Part shown: one piece after another, positions 22,418 through 34,632 of the stretch
Layout of the letters: each line of letters begins with the position of its first letter
Numbering within the stretch: position 1 is the stretch's first letter
From: Sipunculus nudus
Lineage: Eukaryota; Annelida; Sipuncula; Golfingiida; Sipunculidae
Direction of reading: 5' to 3'
Length of the DNA stretch: 64,000 bases
Assembly: GCA_026874595.1 (NCBI GenBank)
Contig: CM049320.1
Location: forward strand, 26,451,214-26,515,213
Position numbers and translations under genes: made by a program
The notes under the pieces: generated by a model
Databases searched by the model: none
What the model was told of the DNA's origin: nothing
What the model saw: only the letters and a program-made list of their open reading frames with translations

Positions 22418-24239
22418 AATGTGAAGACATAAAACCGATATCAGTCGGGAACGCTGCCACCCAGAGCAGTGACTTTTTATCTGAGGGATACTCAGCACAA
22501 CATGCGGCGGATGCTGAGAATAATTGTTACAGTACTTCGAATCCTGTACCAACTTCACTAAAGTCACTCACCAAGAAAGAGACGAAACCTTACTGGCGTG
22601 TGGATCTCCTTCATTTCCACCTTATAAGAGGCGTTCGTATTATTGCAATAAAGAGATCCTGTATGTCCTTTCATGATACATATTTCAGCCAAAAGAACAT
22701 GCACCTGTACTTTGACATCATTCACTGTGAAATATTTTATGTTTATTTCATAGTGGTCAGAGTCAGTGATTTTATATAAGTTGATGGATACAAAATTTAT
22801 AATATTCTGCGATCGACATAATTTGAGATAATTTCAGATTAAAAACAATTTATGGCTGACAACAGAAACAGACACTCGCCTGATCACATTTTTATTTATC
22901 CAACAAACTGTACAGATGTCAGGTAGCTTATATTACAGTAATCACAGAAATATACCGGGAAAAAAACAGATACCGTAAATAAAGCAGGTGCTGGGAAAGC
23001 CGCTATCAGATTCTAGATCTTTTTTTTAGACTTCTCATTACTCTCTTGAAAAATAGTTGCAGAAAATAAGATTTCATGGTTACGCAGACGGTCAGCAATT
23101 TTGCTCTTTTGATCAGATGAAAAAAAAACCTTATGGGGACTATTATATGTTAGAGGAGTGTATAGAGCATGTTAAAGAATGGATGAGGGTGGAGAAACTA
23201 AAACTGCATGAAGATTCGAGTACAGTCATTATGACTAGAGCTTAATCTAACCTCAGGATGGTTTAACATGTTAGAGTAAAGATTAGTGATGGCATCTGTC
23301 AAACTATGTAAGAAACCTTATTTTCATTAGTACCCTCAGTGTGTCAGCGAGCATATACGTATGGCCCGCATTTTATCTCATGTTAGAAAGATTGTCTTAG
23401 GTGAAACATAAAGATCCAAATACAATTTAATATTTAGGTCAAGCATTATTCCTGAGTAAAGTAGAAGGCAGATCATTGTAATAATTTACCCGATGGTGCT
23501 TCTCCGACAATGTGTGCTTGCCTTGTGACAAGTATAAAAAAGCTAGATCTCACAAGAGCTCAATGTTGTTTACAGAGAAAAATGTAAAATCATAGTAATA
23601 ATGTTTAAGTGCGTAGGGGGTAGTACCACAATATCTGATTGAAGGTCCTAGGGTAAATCATCATAAAAAATTAACGTCAACCAATTGTTATTGATTCCTG
23701 ACAGATTTAAATTGTCCTTAACCCTGTACAGCAGCTTTGTACATGTATTTCCTAGATTTTTTTTTATTCCTATACCCCGAGTCTCAGGAATATAAAAAAT
23801 GTCAATTGATGCTTATGTTATCGCTTAAGACTCGTCAATTTAAAGCCAATTTTGATTATAAAGCACCTTTGGATATTTTAATAAAATGCTCCATACTTAT
23901 AGATAATTGTAATGGTAATTGTTTATGCATTGTGCTTTCCTATATAAATGTATCATGAATACTCGCTATATTCTCTATCTCCATCCATAATGCCTTGTCC
24001 CACGTGAACTTTGGCTCTCCCTTATTGAAGATGAATACGTTGAGTATACAGAGTAGTGGCGGGGACACATAGTGGTAGCGTTTTCGGAGAAGGGTTTGTT
24101 ATCTGTGACGAGAGTGAGAATCCTGACAATTTCCTCCGCTGTGTGAGAGATGTTATCATGAGGAACCTGGCGATTATACGTTTGGGAACTCAGCAAAAGC
24201 AGCTTGGTCTTTGTAAAGTGATTGTCTTTGGAACACGTG
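22418..24239 (+). pseudogene. Gene B FTP domain exons (second exon frameshifted)
   Basis: Exon 22418-22660 (243 nt) is open and nearly identical to that of gene A (CEDIKPISVGNAATQSSDF). Exon 24031-24239 is 209 nt against 210 in A and C: a base is missing within its first 20 bases (GTTGAGTATACAG against ATTGGAAGGTACAG in A), after which [12 protein letters not shown] and CKVIVFGTR read on in a shifted frame. The intron between them aligns in parts with that of gene A, which dates the A-B duplication as younger than the split from C. Confidence 0.8.
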
Positions 24240-24433
24240 GTAAGGTTAGCGAAAACATAATATTGTGAGCCCAAAATATACTTAAGGATATCAATAAAAT
24301 AATATAACAACATGATAGTAAAATCGTATAAGATGTTTTGGTTAAGGTCAAAGACCCTACGAAAAGTTATACATCCCAGAATAGATGTTCACATCATAAT
24401 CTTGTCCCTTTCCAAATTACTTTCGTGTTACAG

Positions 24434-24538
24434 CATGTGATGACAACACTTATGGTGAACTTACTGATGGCTACCTCCCGCATTGTCGCGCATGTAACTG
24501 CTCTTGGTGTCACCAAATAACAGGGTTGTGCGTAAGAG
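24434..24538 (+). CDS. Gene B Cys-rich linker exon
   Basis: 105 nt, phase 1-1, open; contains [16 protein letters not shown]. Same position and length as the exons at 2054 and 48336. Acceptor TTACAG, donor GTGCCT. Confidence 0.75.
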
Positions 24539-24751
24539 GTGCCTTATATTTTATAATTTACAAACTAGTATATAGGAAGTAATTTACATTTCGAGAGGAA
24601 TCAATAAGCAAACAATTAAATATGCATTAGAAATAATCAAAAACGGATTTGATCATTATTGTTAATGTCCTTCAATTTGTGTTTTTATAAGGAAACCCGA
24701 AATGCTCCTCCATGACTCATTTGATGTTGTCTGTCTAACAATACCAAACAG

Positions 24752-24976
24752 AATGCCAAGGGAGAATGAAATGGGGTGTCTACTGTGAACATGATTGTTC
24801 AACTGGATGTGTTGGTGGTCAATGCAGCTCTCTCCATGGATCGTGCACCTGCAGGGACGGCTATTACGGTCTTCAATGTGACGCCAGATGTTCCGTCAAC
24901 TGCTCTAACAATTATGAAAAGGAGGCCGGAATGTGAAACTGCTGGGTAGGGTTATATTATCCTGATTCTAAAAGAG
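24752..24976 (+). pseudogene. Gene B EGF exon 1, copy 1, with TGA
   Basis: CEHDCSTGCVGGQC and CTCRDGYYGLQC match the intact exon of gene C (48689-48913), but the codon for Cys in LCDC is TGA (24934-24936), and a later Cys is Ser. Acceptor AACAG and donor GTAAAT are kept. Confidence 0.8.
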
Positions 24977-26126
24977 GTAAATATATAAATTACCTTTCTC
25001 CAGTGTCAGAAATACTAGACATTCTCCGTAAATCTACTTACCTGAATTTATCTAAAACAGACATGGGGCTATTACTTTTATCGATTATGATTTTGTTTGC
25101 TTTGTGATTTCTCTGTAAAAATCCTGATTGGAATAATGATAAGAAAATGTATTATTTTCTAAACAAAGAGGATAAAAGGAACATTTAAATGCATTTAAAA
25201 TACTACAGGCCATTTTTTTATAAAATGCACAAGAAAAAAAAATATAATATCGAATTCTTAAGAGAAGCATGAACTAAAGACGTATAATATGACAAAATTC
25301 AACCAATTTAATTCTACTATATTATCAATTAATAACATAGAAATATTGCAGTCATGTAGTGCGATTAACAGACTTTGTGAATCAGATGCAGTGCATATAA
25401 AAGTTTTAATACAAATGCCGCGGTAATTGTTCATGATTATAGTGCTTCTGTAGCTTCAATTAGATAGAAAACTACATTATACCGTATTTGCAAGGATTAA
25501 CATTTGTATAATGTAAACAGTTTTAAACAAAGAGGTATAATCATCTTTGTATTTTCTTTTTTCCCGTTTCCGTTTTTTTGGTATTGAGTGTATAATTGTC
25601 ATATCTATTTATATCAACGCCATAAATCTGTCTGATTCTCTTTTCACTTTTCTTGTTCAGTTGTGGATATATCTAATACCTGCATTACATCATATCTTAA
25701 TGAATACTATTTGCCCGTCTATTAATCCCAAAGGATCATTTTTAATAATCAATTGGTGCTTCTTTAATATTATTGTTTTATTTAAAGCAACTGTATAAAA
25801 GGTCTTTCCAGAGAAAAAAAATATATTATTAAAAACAAACAGAGTTGAATAATGTCTCCAGTGTTAACGCTCTTTCGGGCCATATATTAACTAGTTGGTT
25901 TATTATATTTATTGATTGCATAACAGCTAGGGTATGTTTAATATCCCAGTTGGCTTGTTTTTCCTATTGTATCCACGCTGTACCAAAGCGAGTTCAGACA
26001 CTTGGCTGCTAATTATCGTGTACAAATCGTCCATATGCGTCCATGTCCTTCAATTTGTGTTTTTATAAGGAAACCCGAAATGCTCCATGACTCATTTGAT
26101 GTTGTCTGTCTAACAATACCAAACAG

Positions 26127-26351
26127 AATGCCAAGGGAGAATGAAATGGGGTGTCTACTGTGAACATGATTGTTCAACTGGATGTGTTGGTGGTCAATGC
26201 AGCTCTCTCCATGGATCGTGCACCTGCAGGGACGGCTATTACGGTCTTCAATGTGACGCCAGATGTTCCGTCAACTGCTCTAACAATTATGAAAAGGAGG
26301 CCGGAATGTGAGACTGCTGGGTAGGGTTATATTATCCTGATTCTAAAAGAG
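26127..26351 (+). pseudogene. Gene B EGF exon 1, copy 2, with TGA
   Basis: Second copy within the tandem duplication, 225 nt, differing from copy 1 at about one base (TGAGAC against TGAAAC) and sharing the TGA. Splice signals are present. Confidence 0.8.
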
Positions 26352-27959
26352 GTAAATATATAAATTACCTTTCTCCAGTGTCAGAAATACTAGACATTCT
26401 CCGTAAATCTACTTACCTGAATTTATCTAAAACAGACATGGGGCTATTACTTTTATCGATTATGATTTTGTTTGCTTTGTTAATTCTTCTGTAAAAATCC
26501 TGATTGGAATAATGATAAGAAAATGTATTATTTTCTAAACAAAGAGGATAAAAGGAACATTTAAATGCATTTAAAATACTACAGGCCATTTTTTTATAAA
26601 ATGCACAAGAAAAAAAAATATAATATCGAATTCTTAAGAGAAGCATGAACTATAGACGTATAATATGACAAAATTCAACCAATTTTATTCTACTATATTA
26701 TCAATTAATAACATAGAAATATTGCAGTCATGTAGTGCGATTAACAGACTTTGTGAATCAGATGCAGTGCATATAAAAGTTTTAATACAAATGCCGCGGT
26801 AATTGTTCATGATTATAGTGCTTCTGTAGCTTCAATTAGATAGAAAACTACATTATACCGTATTTGCAAGGATTATCATTTGTATAATGTAAACAGTTTT
26901 AAACAAAGAGGTATAATCATCTTTGTATTTTCTTTTTTCCCGTTTCCGTTTTTTTGGTATTGAGTGTATAATTGTCATATCTATTTATATCAACGTCATA
27001 AATCTGTCTGATTCTCTTTTCACTTTTCTTGTTCAGTTGTGGATATATCTAATACCTGCATTACATCATATCTTAATGAATACTATTTGCCCGTCTATTA
27101 ATCCCAAAGGATCATTTTTAATAATCAATTGGTGCTTCTTTAATATTATTGTTTTATTTAAAGCAACTGTATAAAAGGTCTTTCCAGAGAAAAAAAATAT
27201 ATTATTAAAAACAAACAGAGTTGAATAATGTCTCAGGTGTTAACGCTCTTCCGGGCCATATATTAACTAGTTGGTTTATTATATTTATTGATTGCATAAC
27301 AGCTAGGGTATGTTTAATATCCCAGTTGGCTTGTTTTTCCTATTGTATCCACGCTGTACCAAAGCGAGTTCAGACACTTGGCTGCTAATTATCGTGTACA
27401 AATCGTCCATATGCGTCCATGCGCTGACGATAACCAAATCTGTGGCACCTTTTTATTCGAGAAAACAGTGGGTCGTTTCCCCAAACAGCCTAATCTTAAG
27501 GCATTCTTAAAAAAATCAATTCATACCTGAGTGCCTAATAGCAATTAAACAATGCAATATCTGATCATTACATCTGGACCTCATGAGATTAAGCTGGGAT
27601 TATTGGGTTTAAGAGATGGTGAATATTTCAAAAGTACAATTTATCAGACTCATATTTATTGAAGTTTTTACCAACGTTTGCTGAAAAATAGGAAGATCAG
27701 TTGTTTGCTAACGCATAGTACAGTTCTCTGGTATGCGTTGTAAGCGCTAGAATAGACTTTTTATGTGAACTTCTCTTGCTCTGACCACTACTATTGCCTT
27801 TAACAATCTTTAGAGGGTGGTGAGGACAAGAGAAAGAAATGTAATTTCCTGCACCAATTTCTGAACACCAATCATGAAGGAGATTCATGTGTTATACATA
27901 TCTCTATTCCCAACTTAAAACTTATATCTGCAGCTCGAATAAAAGAATCGATATAGGCC

Positions 27960-27961
<2 letters not shown>

Positions 27962-28016
<55 letters not shown>
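27962..28016. repeat. (TA)n microsatellite
   Basis: About 27 TA units, directly next to the candidate MITE that follows. Confidence 0.95.
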
Positions 28017-28018
<2 letters not shown>

Positions 28019-28019
28019 G

Positions 28020-29050
28020 CAGACGGGTCGAATACAGGAGAAATGTATTCGAATACGAATAGGGATACAACCGAGGTACACGAATACGAATATGAATACA
28101 AATGTATTCATGAATATCAATGTGAATACAATAATAAATATTATAATAATAAATATATAATAATACTGAAACAAAAAATAAAACTATCAAGTATTCTTCT
28201 TGTTTAATACAATTAACTGCAATCATCATATATTCGCACTTGCAAGATGTATTTTAGTCCAAATTCAATTTGGCTTTATAGGATCCATTGATACAATCTG
28301 GCATGTCAAAATGATCATGAATCACTGATATCTTGGCAGGTGCTGACATACTGATTCCTGTTTTACGATATCTCTGACAGAAAGCAGATCACAGTGTGCA
28401 TCAGAAACTGAAATTATGACTCTGACACATGTCAAAGAATGCATAGGGTAAGTCATGTAATTATATGTGGTTTAGCTCACCTGGACGGTTTAGACTTAAT
28501 TATATGATAGCACTGACAGCCAGAGTTAGTCGCAGTACAAGCCTGAACTGCTTGTATTGTTAATGCATGAATTCCTCAGATTAGCTCAGACGTTAGGGTG
28601 AACAGTAACCATACTAGAAGCTAGAGTAGATATGTTCAACGAGATGTGTTATCTTGCAATGTCTTCTACATACACATGACAGAAATTAAATTAATATTAA
28701 TTTGAATTGAATTAAGTAACAAATGTCAAACTGTGTAAATTTTTGAGTGTGCATGTTTTTAGTGGGTCCAAATCAGTCATTATTGTAGAAATGTCACATT
28801 TTCAAATTGATAAAGGACGAACGGTAAACAATATTAATGTATACTGCATGTATTCATGCAAAGTATTCGTGAATGTGAAAACTTCTGCAATGTATTTGAA
28901 TACGAATACAAATACATTTGTACTTTTTACAAATGTATTCAAAAACGAATACGAATACTGAAAATACCTGTATTCGAAGACAGGTCTGATATTCGTCTGA
29001 TATTCATCAGCCTAAAATGTGCATGGCATTGGAACCGACCCACGAATATC
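28020..29050. mobile_element. Candidate non-autonomous DNA transposon (MITE-like)
   Basis: The left edge has GACGGGTCGAATACAGG and the right edge has CCTGTATTCGAAGACAGG and CCGACCCACGAA, which read as imperfect inverted ends (GGGTCG inverted as CGACCC). Both ends carry clusters of GAATAC/GTATTC units (28045-28130, 28890-28985). No transposase frame. The left end abuts a TA tract and no clear target duplication is visible, so the limits and class (hAT-like is a guess) are uncertain. Confidence 0.4.
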
Positions 29051-29158
29051 GCATAACATTGATACTTGTAAACTACTTTTTTTCTGGTACTTTTACGAAA
29101 GGGAAACCTTGCGAAAAGAAATTTCAACCTTGCGTATATGAAACCAACAACTATATAT

Positions 29159-29161
<3 letters not shown>

Positions 29162-29204
<43 letters not shown>
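29162..29204. repeat. (TA)n microsatellite
   Basis: About 21 TA units in the intron of gene B; a second tract at 29300-29337 lies about 65 bases before the next acceptor. Confidence 0.95.
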
Positions 29205-29206
<2 letters not shown>

Positions 29207-29298
29207 CATTAAGAATACCATCCTTTATTTTAGGCATTGGGTGACCAGTTTGTATTGTTCGTATTGGCATTAATTGGTCTTTTGGATGCGCGGAAATT

Positions 29299-29337
<39 letters not shown>

Positions 29338-29402
29338 TTATATACAAAACGTTTTAATAAACGTTAACCAATATATAGTAAGTATATTTTTGTTATTTTC
29401 AG

Positions 29403-29721
29403 TATGTGTTGAGGGAAGATTTGGTTACAAATGTTTTGAGACATGTTCAGAGGGATGTGTGCCTGGGACATGCGATGTAAAAAACAGGTCATTGTCAATG
29501 CAAGACTGCATACTGGAGGAATACCTGCGCTGAAAATTGCGAAGTCGGTTGTCAAGGCGAATGTGGTCAGTTGTATGGAACCTATAACTGCACAGTCTGG
29601 TTCTGGGGACAAAGATGTGCATACGATTGCGGAGATGGATGCATCCGTGACGGGTCATGTGATAAAATTTCAGGAAAATACACGTGTAAATAAGAATTCA
29701 AGCCAAGAAGTTGTACAAATG
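29403..29721 (+). pseudogene. Gene B EGF exon 2, frameshifted and with stop
   Basis: Opens CVEGRFGYKCFETCSEGC. An extra A in AAAAACAGG (AAAACAGG in gene C) shifts the frame after CDVK; further on CAYDCGDGC is seen in the restored frame and TGTAAATAA gives a stop where C has Lys-Leu. Length 319 against 318 in C. Donor GTATAA. Confidence 0.78.
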
Positions 29722-29911
29722 GTATAAACTCATGCGGTGTTTTCAAATGCATTCAATATATGATAGACCAACAATTGTAAGTTTAAGATTTAATGAAGCA
29801 ATTTTTTTTTCAACAGAGTAAGAATCTGCAAATTTTTGGTCAATGACAACATATACATGGTCCTGATTGATTTAAAAAGGAGGTTGATATAGAAAGTCTT
29901 GTTTTCAACAG

Positions 29912-30136
29912 AAGTGAACCTGGTTTTTATGGAAAAAGATTGTAGGAAACTATGCTTCCCTGGATGTGCTACTACCTGTTCTCCCAATGAGTGGACTTGC
30001 CAGTGCCGGGTTGATTATTGGGGTGATCGGTGTGACCGTGAGTGTGGTCAGGGGTGTAATGGAGACGGTTCGTGTCGGAAGACAGATTGAGAATGTACCT
30101 GTATACCTGGAATCCTCCAAAAGCTGTGCATTCATG
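29912..30136 (+). pseudogene. Gene B EGF exon 3, broken
   Basis: The first codons are shifted relative to C, then CRKLCFPGCATTC, DYWGDRCDREC and GDGSCRKTD follow, ending in TGA where C has Gly. The 3' end has lost the CNR motif and the donor would be GCAAGT, a GC-type site at best. Confidence 0.72.
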
Positions 30137-30497
30137 GCAAGTGTTAAAATATACATAAACATCATTGGATCAATATTACATTAACATTTAACGGATATAT
30201 TTAAGACAGCAAACCTCGACATTGTTTGATCAAATTTTCCTCAAATAGTGAAACTATTTGAAAATCAATAATGCTCGATTCACGCATTACCAACTGGAAG
30301 CGACTTATTGCAGATGTATTTCAGTGGTGCCAGACAAAACAGAAGACGTATGCAGAATTATTTCGATTATTAATTCAACGTGTAAATCACAACATAATCT
30401 GTACCTTTTTATTAATATAGGATGCTTTATTGACTCGCATGTGTTATCCTGTGCTGACATTCAGAAATGTGAATGAATCTAATATATTCTGTTACAG

Positions 30498-30722
30498 AAT
30501 GTGAGCCTGGTTATTTCGGACAGGACTGTAAGGAACAGGGCTCTACGGATTGTGAAGGAAGCTGCACTTCTACAAACGGGTCATGTCAGTGTGTGGTTCG
30601 ATTCTGGGGTCATCGTTGTGACCGCAAGTGTGGGGAAGGATGTAGTAGAGACTGTTCGTGTCGGCAGACTGATGGGGTCTGTAGCTGTGATCCGGGCTTT
30701 TATCCAGAACGGTGCAATCGTA
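30498..30722 (+). CDS. Gene B EGF exon 4, open
   Basis: 225 nt, phase 1-1: CEPGYFGQDCKEQGS, CEGSCTSTNGSCQC, FWGHRCDRKCGEGC, CSCDPGFYPERCNR; donor GTAAGT. Counterpart of 53877-54098 in gene C. One Cys of the repeat is replaced by Gly (QGST against KCST in C). Confidence 0.8.
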
Positions 30723-31213
30723 GTAAGTACTTTCAACTGATATTTACAAATGTTATTCACATCGTCATTCATACAGAAAGAAGTCAAATATTTATGGGTG
30801 TTTCAGAAATACAAGTCAAAGTATTGACTTAAAATTATTTAAAAGAGCGATATCTAAATCAGAAACAAATAAAAAGAAACATTTTTATTCCATTTTTTTT
30901 TACAAAAAAAATATCTTGCGTATTAGAAAATGGTTTACATGTTCTGAAAAATATATAGGAAGGGTTGATTTTGATACATATGTTAAGTAAGTCTGGTGAC
31001 ATGGTGTATAAGCCTAGAAAATGTATACAGCATGCAATTATAAACCAGAGTGCAATTCTTTCTGTATATATGGAACAATGCATACACAAGATGAGTTCAA
31101 ATCTTTGTTTTATCTCTCGTAAACGTGATCGCTAAAGACACTGGAGTGGTTGAACGACCAACTATGACAATAAAATGTACCGTAAGCTTGTAAAAGAACA
31201 CCTTTATTTTAAG

Positions 31214-31435
31214 GTTGCTAAGGAGAGACATTTGGCCAGGATTATAAATTCAAATGTTCAGCAGGATGTTCGTCTGGATGCCATCATGTCGATGGGTCTT
31301 GTTTGTGTAAAATTAATCTCTGGGGCTTTGGGTGTGATCAGACCTGCGGGAAAGGATGCAAATGAGACGGTGCTTGTGACAAAATAACTGGGCGATGCAG
31401 CTGTAAACTGGGTTACAAGGGAGGATTATGTACAG
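31214..31435 (+). pseudogene. Gene B EGF exon 5, two stops
   Basis: 222 nt, phase 1-1 splice sites, but TAA two codons in (after the first Cys) and TGA after CGKGCK. Between and after them the EGF pattern is clear (CSAGCSSGCHHVDGSC, CSCKLGYKGGLC). Gene A has a matching frameshifted exon at 8260-8479; gene C seems to lack it. Confidence 0.7.
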
Positions 31436-31836
31436 GTAACTCGTTTTTGGTATCATACTCTCATACAAAATATATGATATTTGTGTAAGTCGTTTATCAT
31501 TCAAGGCACTTGATAACCCCCCCCCCGCCCCAAGTATATGTATCCAGGGTAAGTAAAATTGTATAAAAATTAAAGTTGATACTTTATATATTGAACCGAT
31601 ATATTTAACTAAAACTGAACATTTCTAGTTTTGTAGGAGTAAGTTAATACATGTATAACAGCTGAAGAACAATGTGAACTCGTAATATTAACATTCAAAC
31701 GTATGAAGTTAGAACACCCACTAATTTTCATCTCATTCAGCAGCTCCATCTTTTTGAATCTTTTTATTCTGGTCTCAAATGTTATCTAAATTTGTTTTTT
31801 ACCTTTGTCAATCTTGTTAAGCATTTTGTCTTTTAG

Positions 31837-31968
31837 AATGTGGCACTGGATTTTACGGCAATGACTGTCAGTCTCCATGTGGTAATGGCTGTATCAACGG
31901 TTCCTGTGATGCTTCCGATGGATCCTGTGACTGTCGACATGTGTATAAAGGAGGACTCCGCATACACA
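31837..31968 (+). CDS. Gene B short EGF exon
   Basis: 132 nt, phase 1-1: [18 protein letters not shown], then CDCRH. Open, but the final Cys of the unit is Arg (CTCCGC against CTCTGC in gene C at 54667-54798), which would unpair a disulphide. Donor GTGAGT. Confidence 0.7.
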
Positions 31969-32285
31969 GTGAGTATACACAACTAAATAAATATAAGCAC
32001 AGTGTTGATTTATTTAAGGGATATAAACCTGCACTGATGCACCCTGGTTCATGCCATTTACTAAAGTACATAACATTATGATGTCATTCGAAAGGACGCG
32101 AAGATAAACAGTACATAGCTATTACAAACATGTCTTTTTAAAAATTAAAAAAAAATCATAATACTGTAATACTCATTTAACTCAATGTGCTTATTGATTT
32201 TGAAGCTTCAGTAAAAGAGAGTTGTAAACATATACTCCTAAAAGAAAAAAAAATCATGTCACAAGTCCTCTTCTGTATTTTGCAG

Positions 32286-32411
32286 AATGTGACTATGGAT
32301 TTTACGGCAAAGACTGTCAGTCTCCGTGTGGTGAAGGCTGTATCAACAGTTTCTGTGATCCCTTCAATGGCTCATGTCCCTGTCTTAAGGGGTATAAAGG
32401 AGGACATTGTA
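32286..32411 (+). pseudogene. Gene B second short EGF exon, donor lost
   Basis: CDYGFYGKDCQSPCGEGC and CPCLKGYKGGHC match the preceding short exon, so this is a local duplicate. After CKV no usable phase-1 GT donor follows, hence probably not spliced in. Confidence 0.6.
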
Positions 32412-32915
32412 AAGTTTATAAGGATATATATATATTTAGCACTGTCATCCACTCATCACTTGAATCGATAATGCTTGCCTAGGCTGAAGTTATATATAAT
32501 CGAAAAGGCGTACAGGATACATAGTTTCTAACAGTTATATGTTTCCTTTTTTTTTCGTGAACATGTCTAAAAGGTCTACCACCTTTCAAAGGTGTATATA
32601 AAGATATGATTTAAAAAATATATATTATATATTATATATTTATTGACTGCGTGTCTCCCTGTTATATGTTTAGATCAGTTTTGATGGTTCCCTGATATGA
32701 TATCCACGTCTTTTATTTGATGAATTACAAACCCGATAACTTGACGTTACACGTTGTATACATTATCTCCATAGATTCTCTTGCAAGGCAACATGATCTT
32801 AAAAGCTTAGGATCAGGTAACATTTGCAAGGGCAGCAGAATGTTGATGAATTATCAACAATATTTTAGTAATAGACATGGAGAAATATTATAGTATATAT
32901 AACCTTTATTTTTAG

Positions 32916-33080
32916 TTTGCCAACAAGGAAAACTTAACGAGGATTGCATGTGCGAAAATAAGTTCTGGGGAATCCAGTGCGATCAGACCTGTGGGAGGGG
33001 ATGTAAAGGGGATGGATCTTGTGATTAACAAACTGGAATCTGCGTCTGCAAAGAGGGTTATAAAGGAGATTTATGCACAG
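32916..33080 (+). pseudogene. Gene B membrane-proximal EGF exon with TAA
   Basis: CQQGKLNEDCMCENKFWG, CDQTCGRGCKGDGSCD then TAA, then CVCKEGYKGDLC and donor GTACGT. 165 nt, phase 1-1. It is shorter than the usual EGF exons in its first half. Confidence 0.65.
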
Positions 33081-33794
33081 GTACGTTACATCTATGGTGT
33101 TATGTTGCATAGATATGCAAGTTACTTTTTGGCTTTTTACGTTGCTTATACACTGTCCTGTGTATATAACAAAATTAATATGCCGGTCGGTATTAATTAA
33201 ACCCAGAAAGACGTTTGAAGAGGTTCCATTAAAATTCTGATTCCTATGGGTCAATTTTCAAGCCTATAATCTTACTGTATTCGAATCATTCCATTCTAAT
33301 TATATACCAAGACCTATAAAAAACAACCAACAATGGGACAGGTTGTCGCATTTTCGGGATATTCCTATTAGCGAGGTTTAACAAGCACATATCTAACAAC
33401 AGCCACTGTGCCCATGCATAAGTTGTCGAAGGGTCTGAGTCTATCATGTAGCTGGTCATTACTATTAAGAATTATTTAAGCTTTAACCTATTTCTTCATG
33501 ATAACACATTTAGCACCATGTTGTTTGTTCAGATCGTGCTTGTATTTGAAACATTTTCACAATATTACTCCTCTTCATCTGTATAAAACTGAAACTTCAC
33601 ATCATCCTTTGTGCTGCACAAAACATAGCATTTGCGAGCAACACACATACTGTACATTAGAAAATTATCCCTGTCTCCTGGAAAGTTGTTTAATCGTATC
33701 CCTGAAACACACAGAAACTTAGGTATAAGATGCGTCCAAAAACATATACAACGGTTCACATTATGTTTTTAAAGAAAATGTTTTCCGGGAACTG

Positions 33795-34632
33795 ATTCCT
33801 GCGACCATATCAATGAGAGAATTACCAAATTAAGTTGGGTCTAGGGGCTGGACTTGGTGTACCTGTGTTAATATGCTTAGTATTTACAGTGATAGCATAC
33901 ATCTTTGTGGGTCGAAGGTACAGAACAAATATATTGTTGCCTAGTAGCTTAACTAAAGTTTAGAATATATTGACCTCATTTATTGTTGACCCGAAATTAA
34001 AGATATTTTGTAAGTTAACTCATAACCAGTTTATGGCATATCCTCAAAATATTAAGCCAAATACCGAAATGATTACAGAGTATTTTAGACGTGCAAACAC
34101 ACAATATATATCTGACACTCCTTCTCTGTCTTTCCTTGCCTATATATTTATTTTATATACCGATATTATGCTATGCTTTAAACGGTATATTTTAGGGTGC
34201 CGGGAGAATGGAATGTCACGTGAGAAAATTTGATTTCCTATATACAATACCATTTAACTGATTTCACTCGATTTCCCTTATTCATGTCGGTGAATTTATG
34301 TTTGTGTGAAAAAGTTAGAAAAAGTAAAGACCATGTTTATGTATTTCTTTCATTATTCATGCAATTCCCATCAATTACTTTTGTAGGAAATGTTCTTTCC
34401 CAGGAGGGAGCATATAGTATATAGTACAGGATTCACACAAGGAGTTACTGAAGAATATGAATGTGTCAATGTGATCAGCCAAAATATACTTCAAGTTGAG
34501 GTTAAGAGCAAGGACTCAATGGAAGCTTCTACAGGGTCCGCATCTTATAGCAAACTTGATGTAACCAGGGTTCAACTTGACGTGGAAGGCGTTTATCAAC
34601 AACTACATGGATCAGGAAAAACAACAACTTGA
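33795..34632 (+). CDS. Gene B transmembrane remnant and conserved cytoplasmic tail
   Basis: The membrane exon (to 33917, donor GTACAG) encodes GLGAGLGVPVLICLVFTVIA but is one base short near 33835-33840 relative to gene A. The tail is best read from an acceptor at 34402-34403, giving an open exon 34404-34632: TEEYECVNVISQ, ASYSKLDVTRV, VEGVYQQL, stop TGA. The YECV, YSKL and YQQL motifs and the 12-residue gap between the last two match gene A. The tail is thus intact while most ectodomain exons are broken. Confidence 0.72.

Larger units (their letters stand above)
24665..27421 (+). repeat. 1.38 kb direct tandem duplication including an EGF exon
   Basis: Copy 1 is about 24665-26042, copy 2 about 26043-27421. 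Each begins ATGTCCTTCAATTTGTG and ends ATATGCGTCC; the junction shares ATG. By eye only about ten differences separate the copies, near 99% identity, so the event is recent. Each copy holds the 225-nt EGF exon 1 of gene B and the following intron sequence. Both copies carry the same TGA in the exon (24934-24936 in copy 1), so the exon was already broken when duplicated. Confidence 0.9.
21383..34632 (+). pseudogene. Gene B: FTP/multi-EGF receptor paralogue with tyrosine-motif tail, ectodomain decayed
   Basis: Same architecture as gene A, with the 5' end present. Exons or exon remnants: 21383-21446 (signal peptide), 21650-21847, 22418-22660, 24031-24239, 24434-24538, 24752-24976 (duplicated at 26127-26351), 29403-29721, 29912-30136, 30498-30722, 31214-31435, 31837-31968, 32286 to about 32411, 32916-33080, a transmembrane remnant near 33795-33917, and tail 34404-34632. 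Lesions: one base missing in the second FTP exon, TGA in both copies of EGF exon 1, frameshift plus TAA in 29403-29721, TGA in the next, stops in 31214-31435 and 32916-33080, lost donor near 32411, frameshift in the membrane exon. Most exons have phase-1 ends. The start, first FTP exon, 30498-30722 and tail remain open. Best read as a recently dying gene; severe exon skipping is the alternative. Confidence 0.82.

Noticed and set aside
25547-27174. Repeated 83-codon frame in two copies
   Set aside because: It occurs twice only because of the tandem duplication; it is hydrophobic AT-rich intron sequence with no domain and no likely splice sites.
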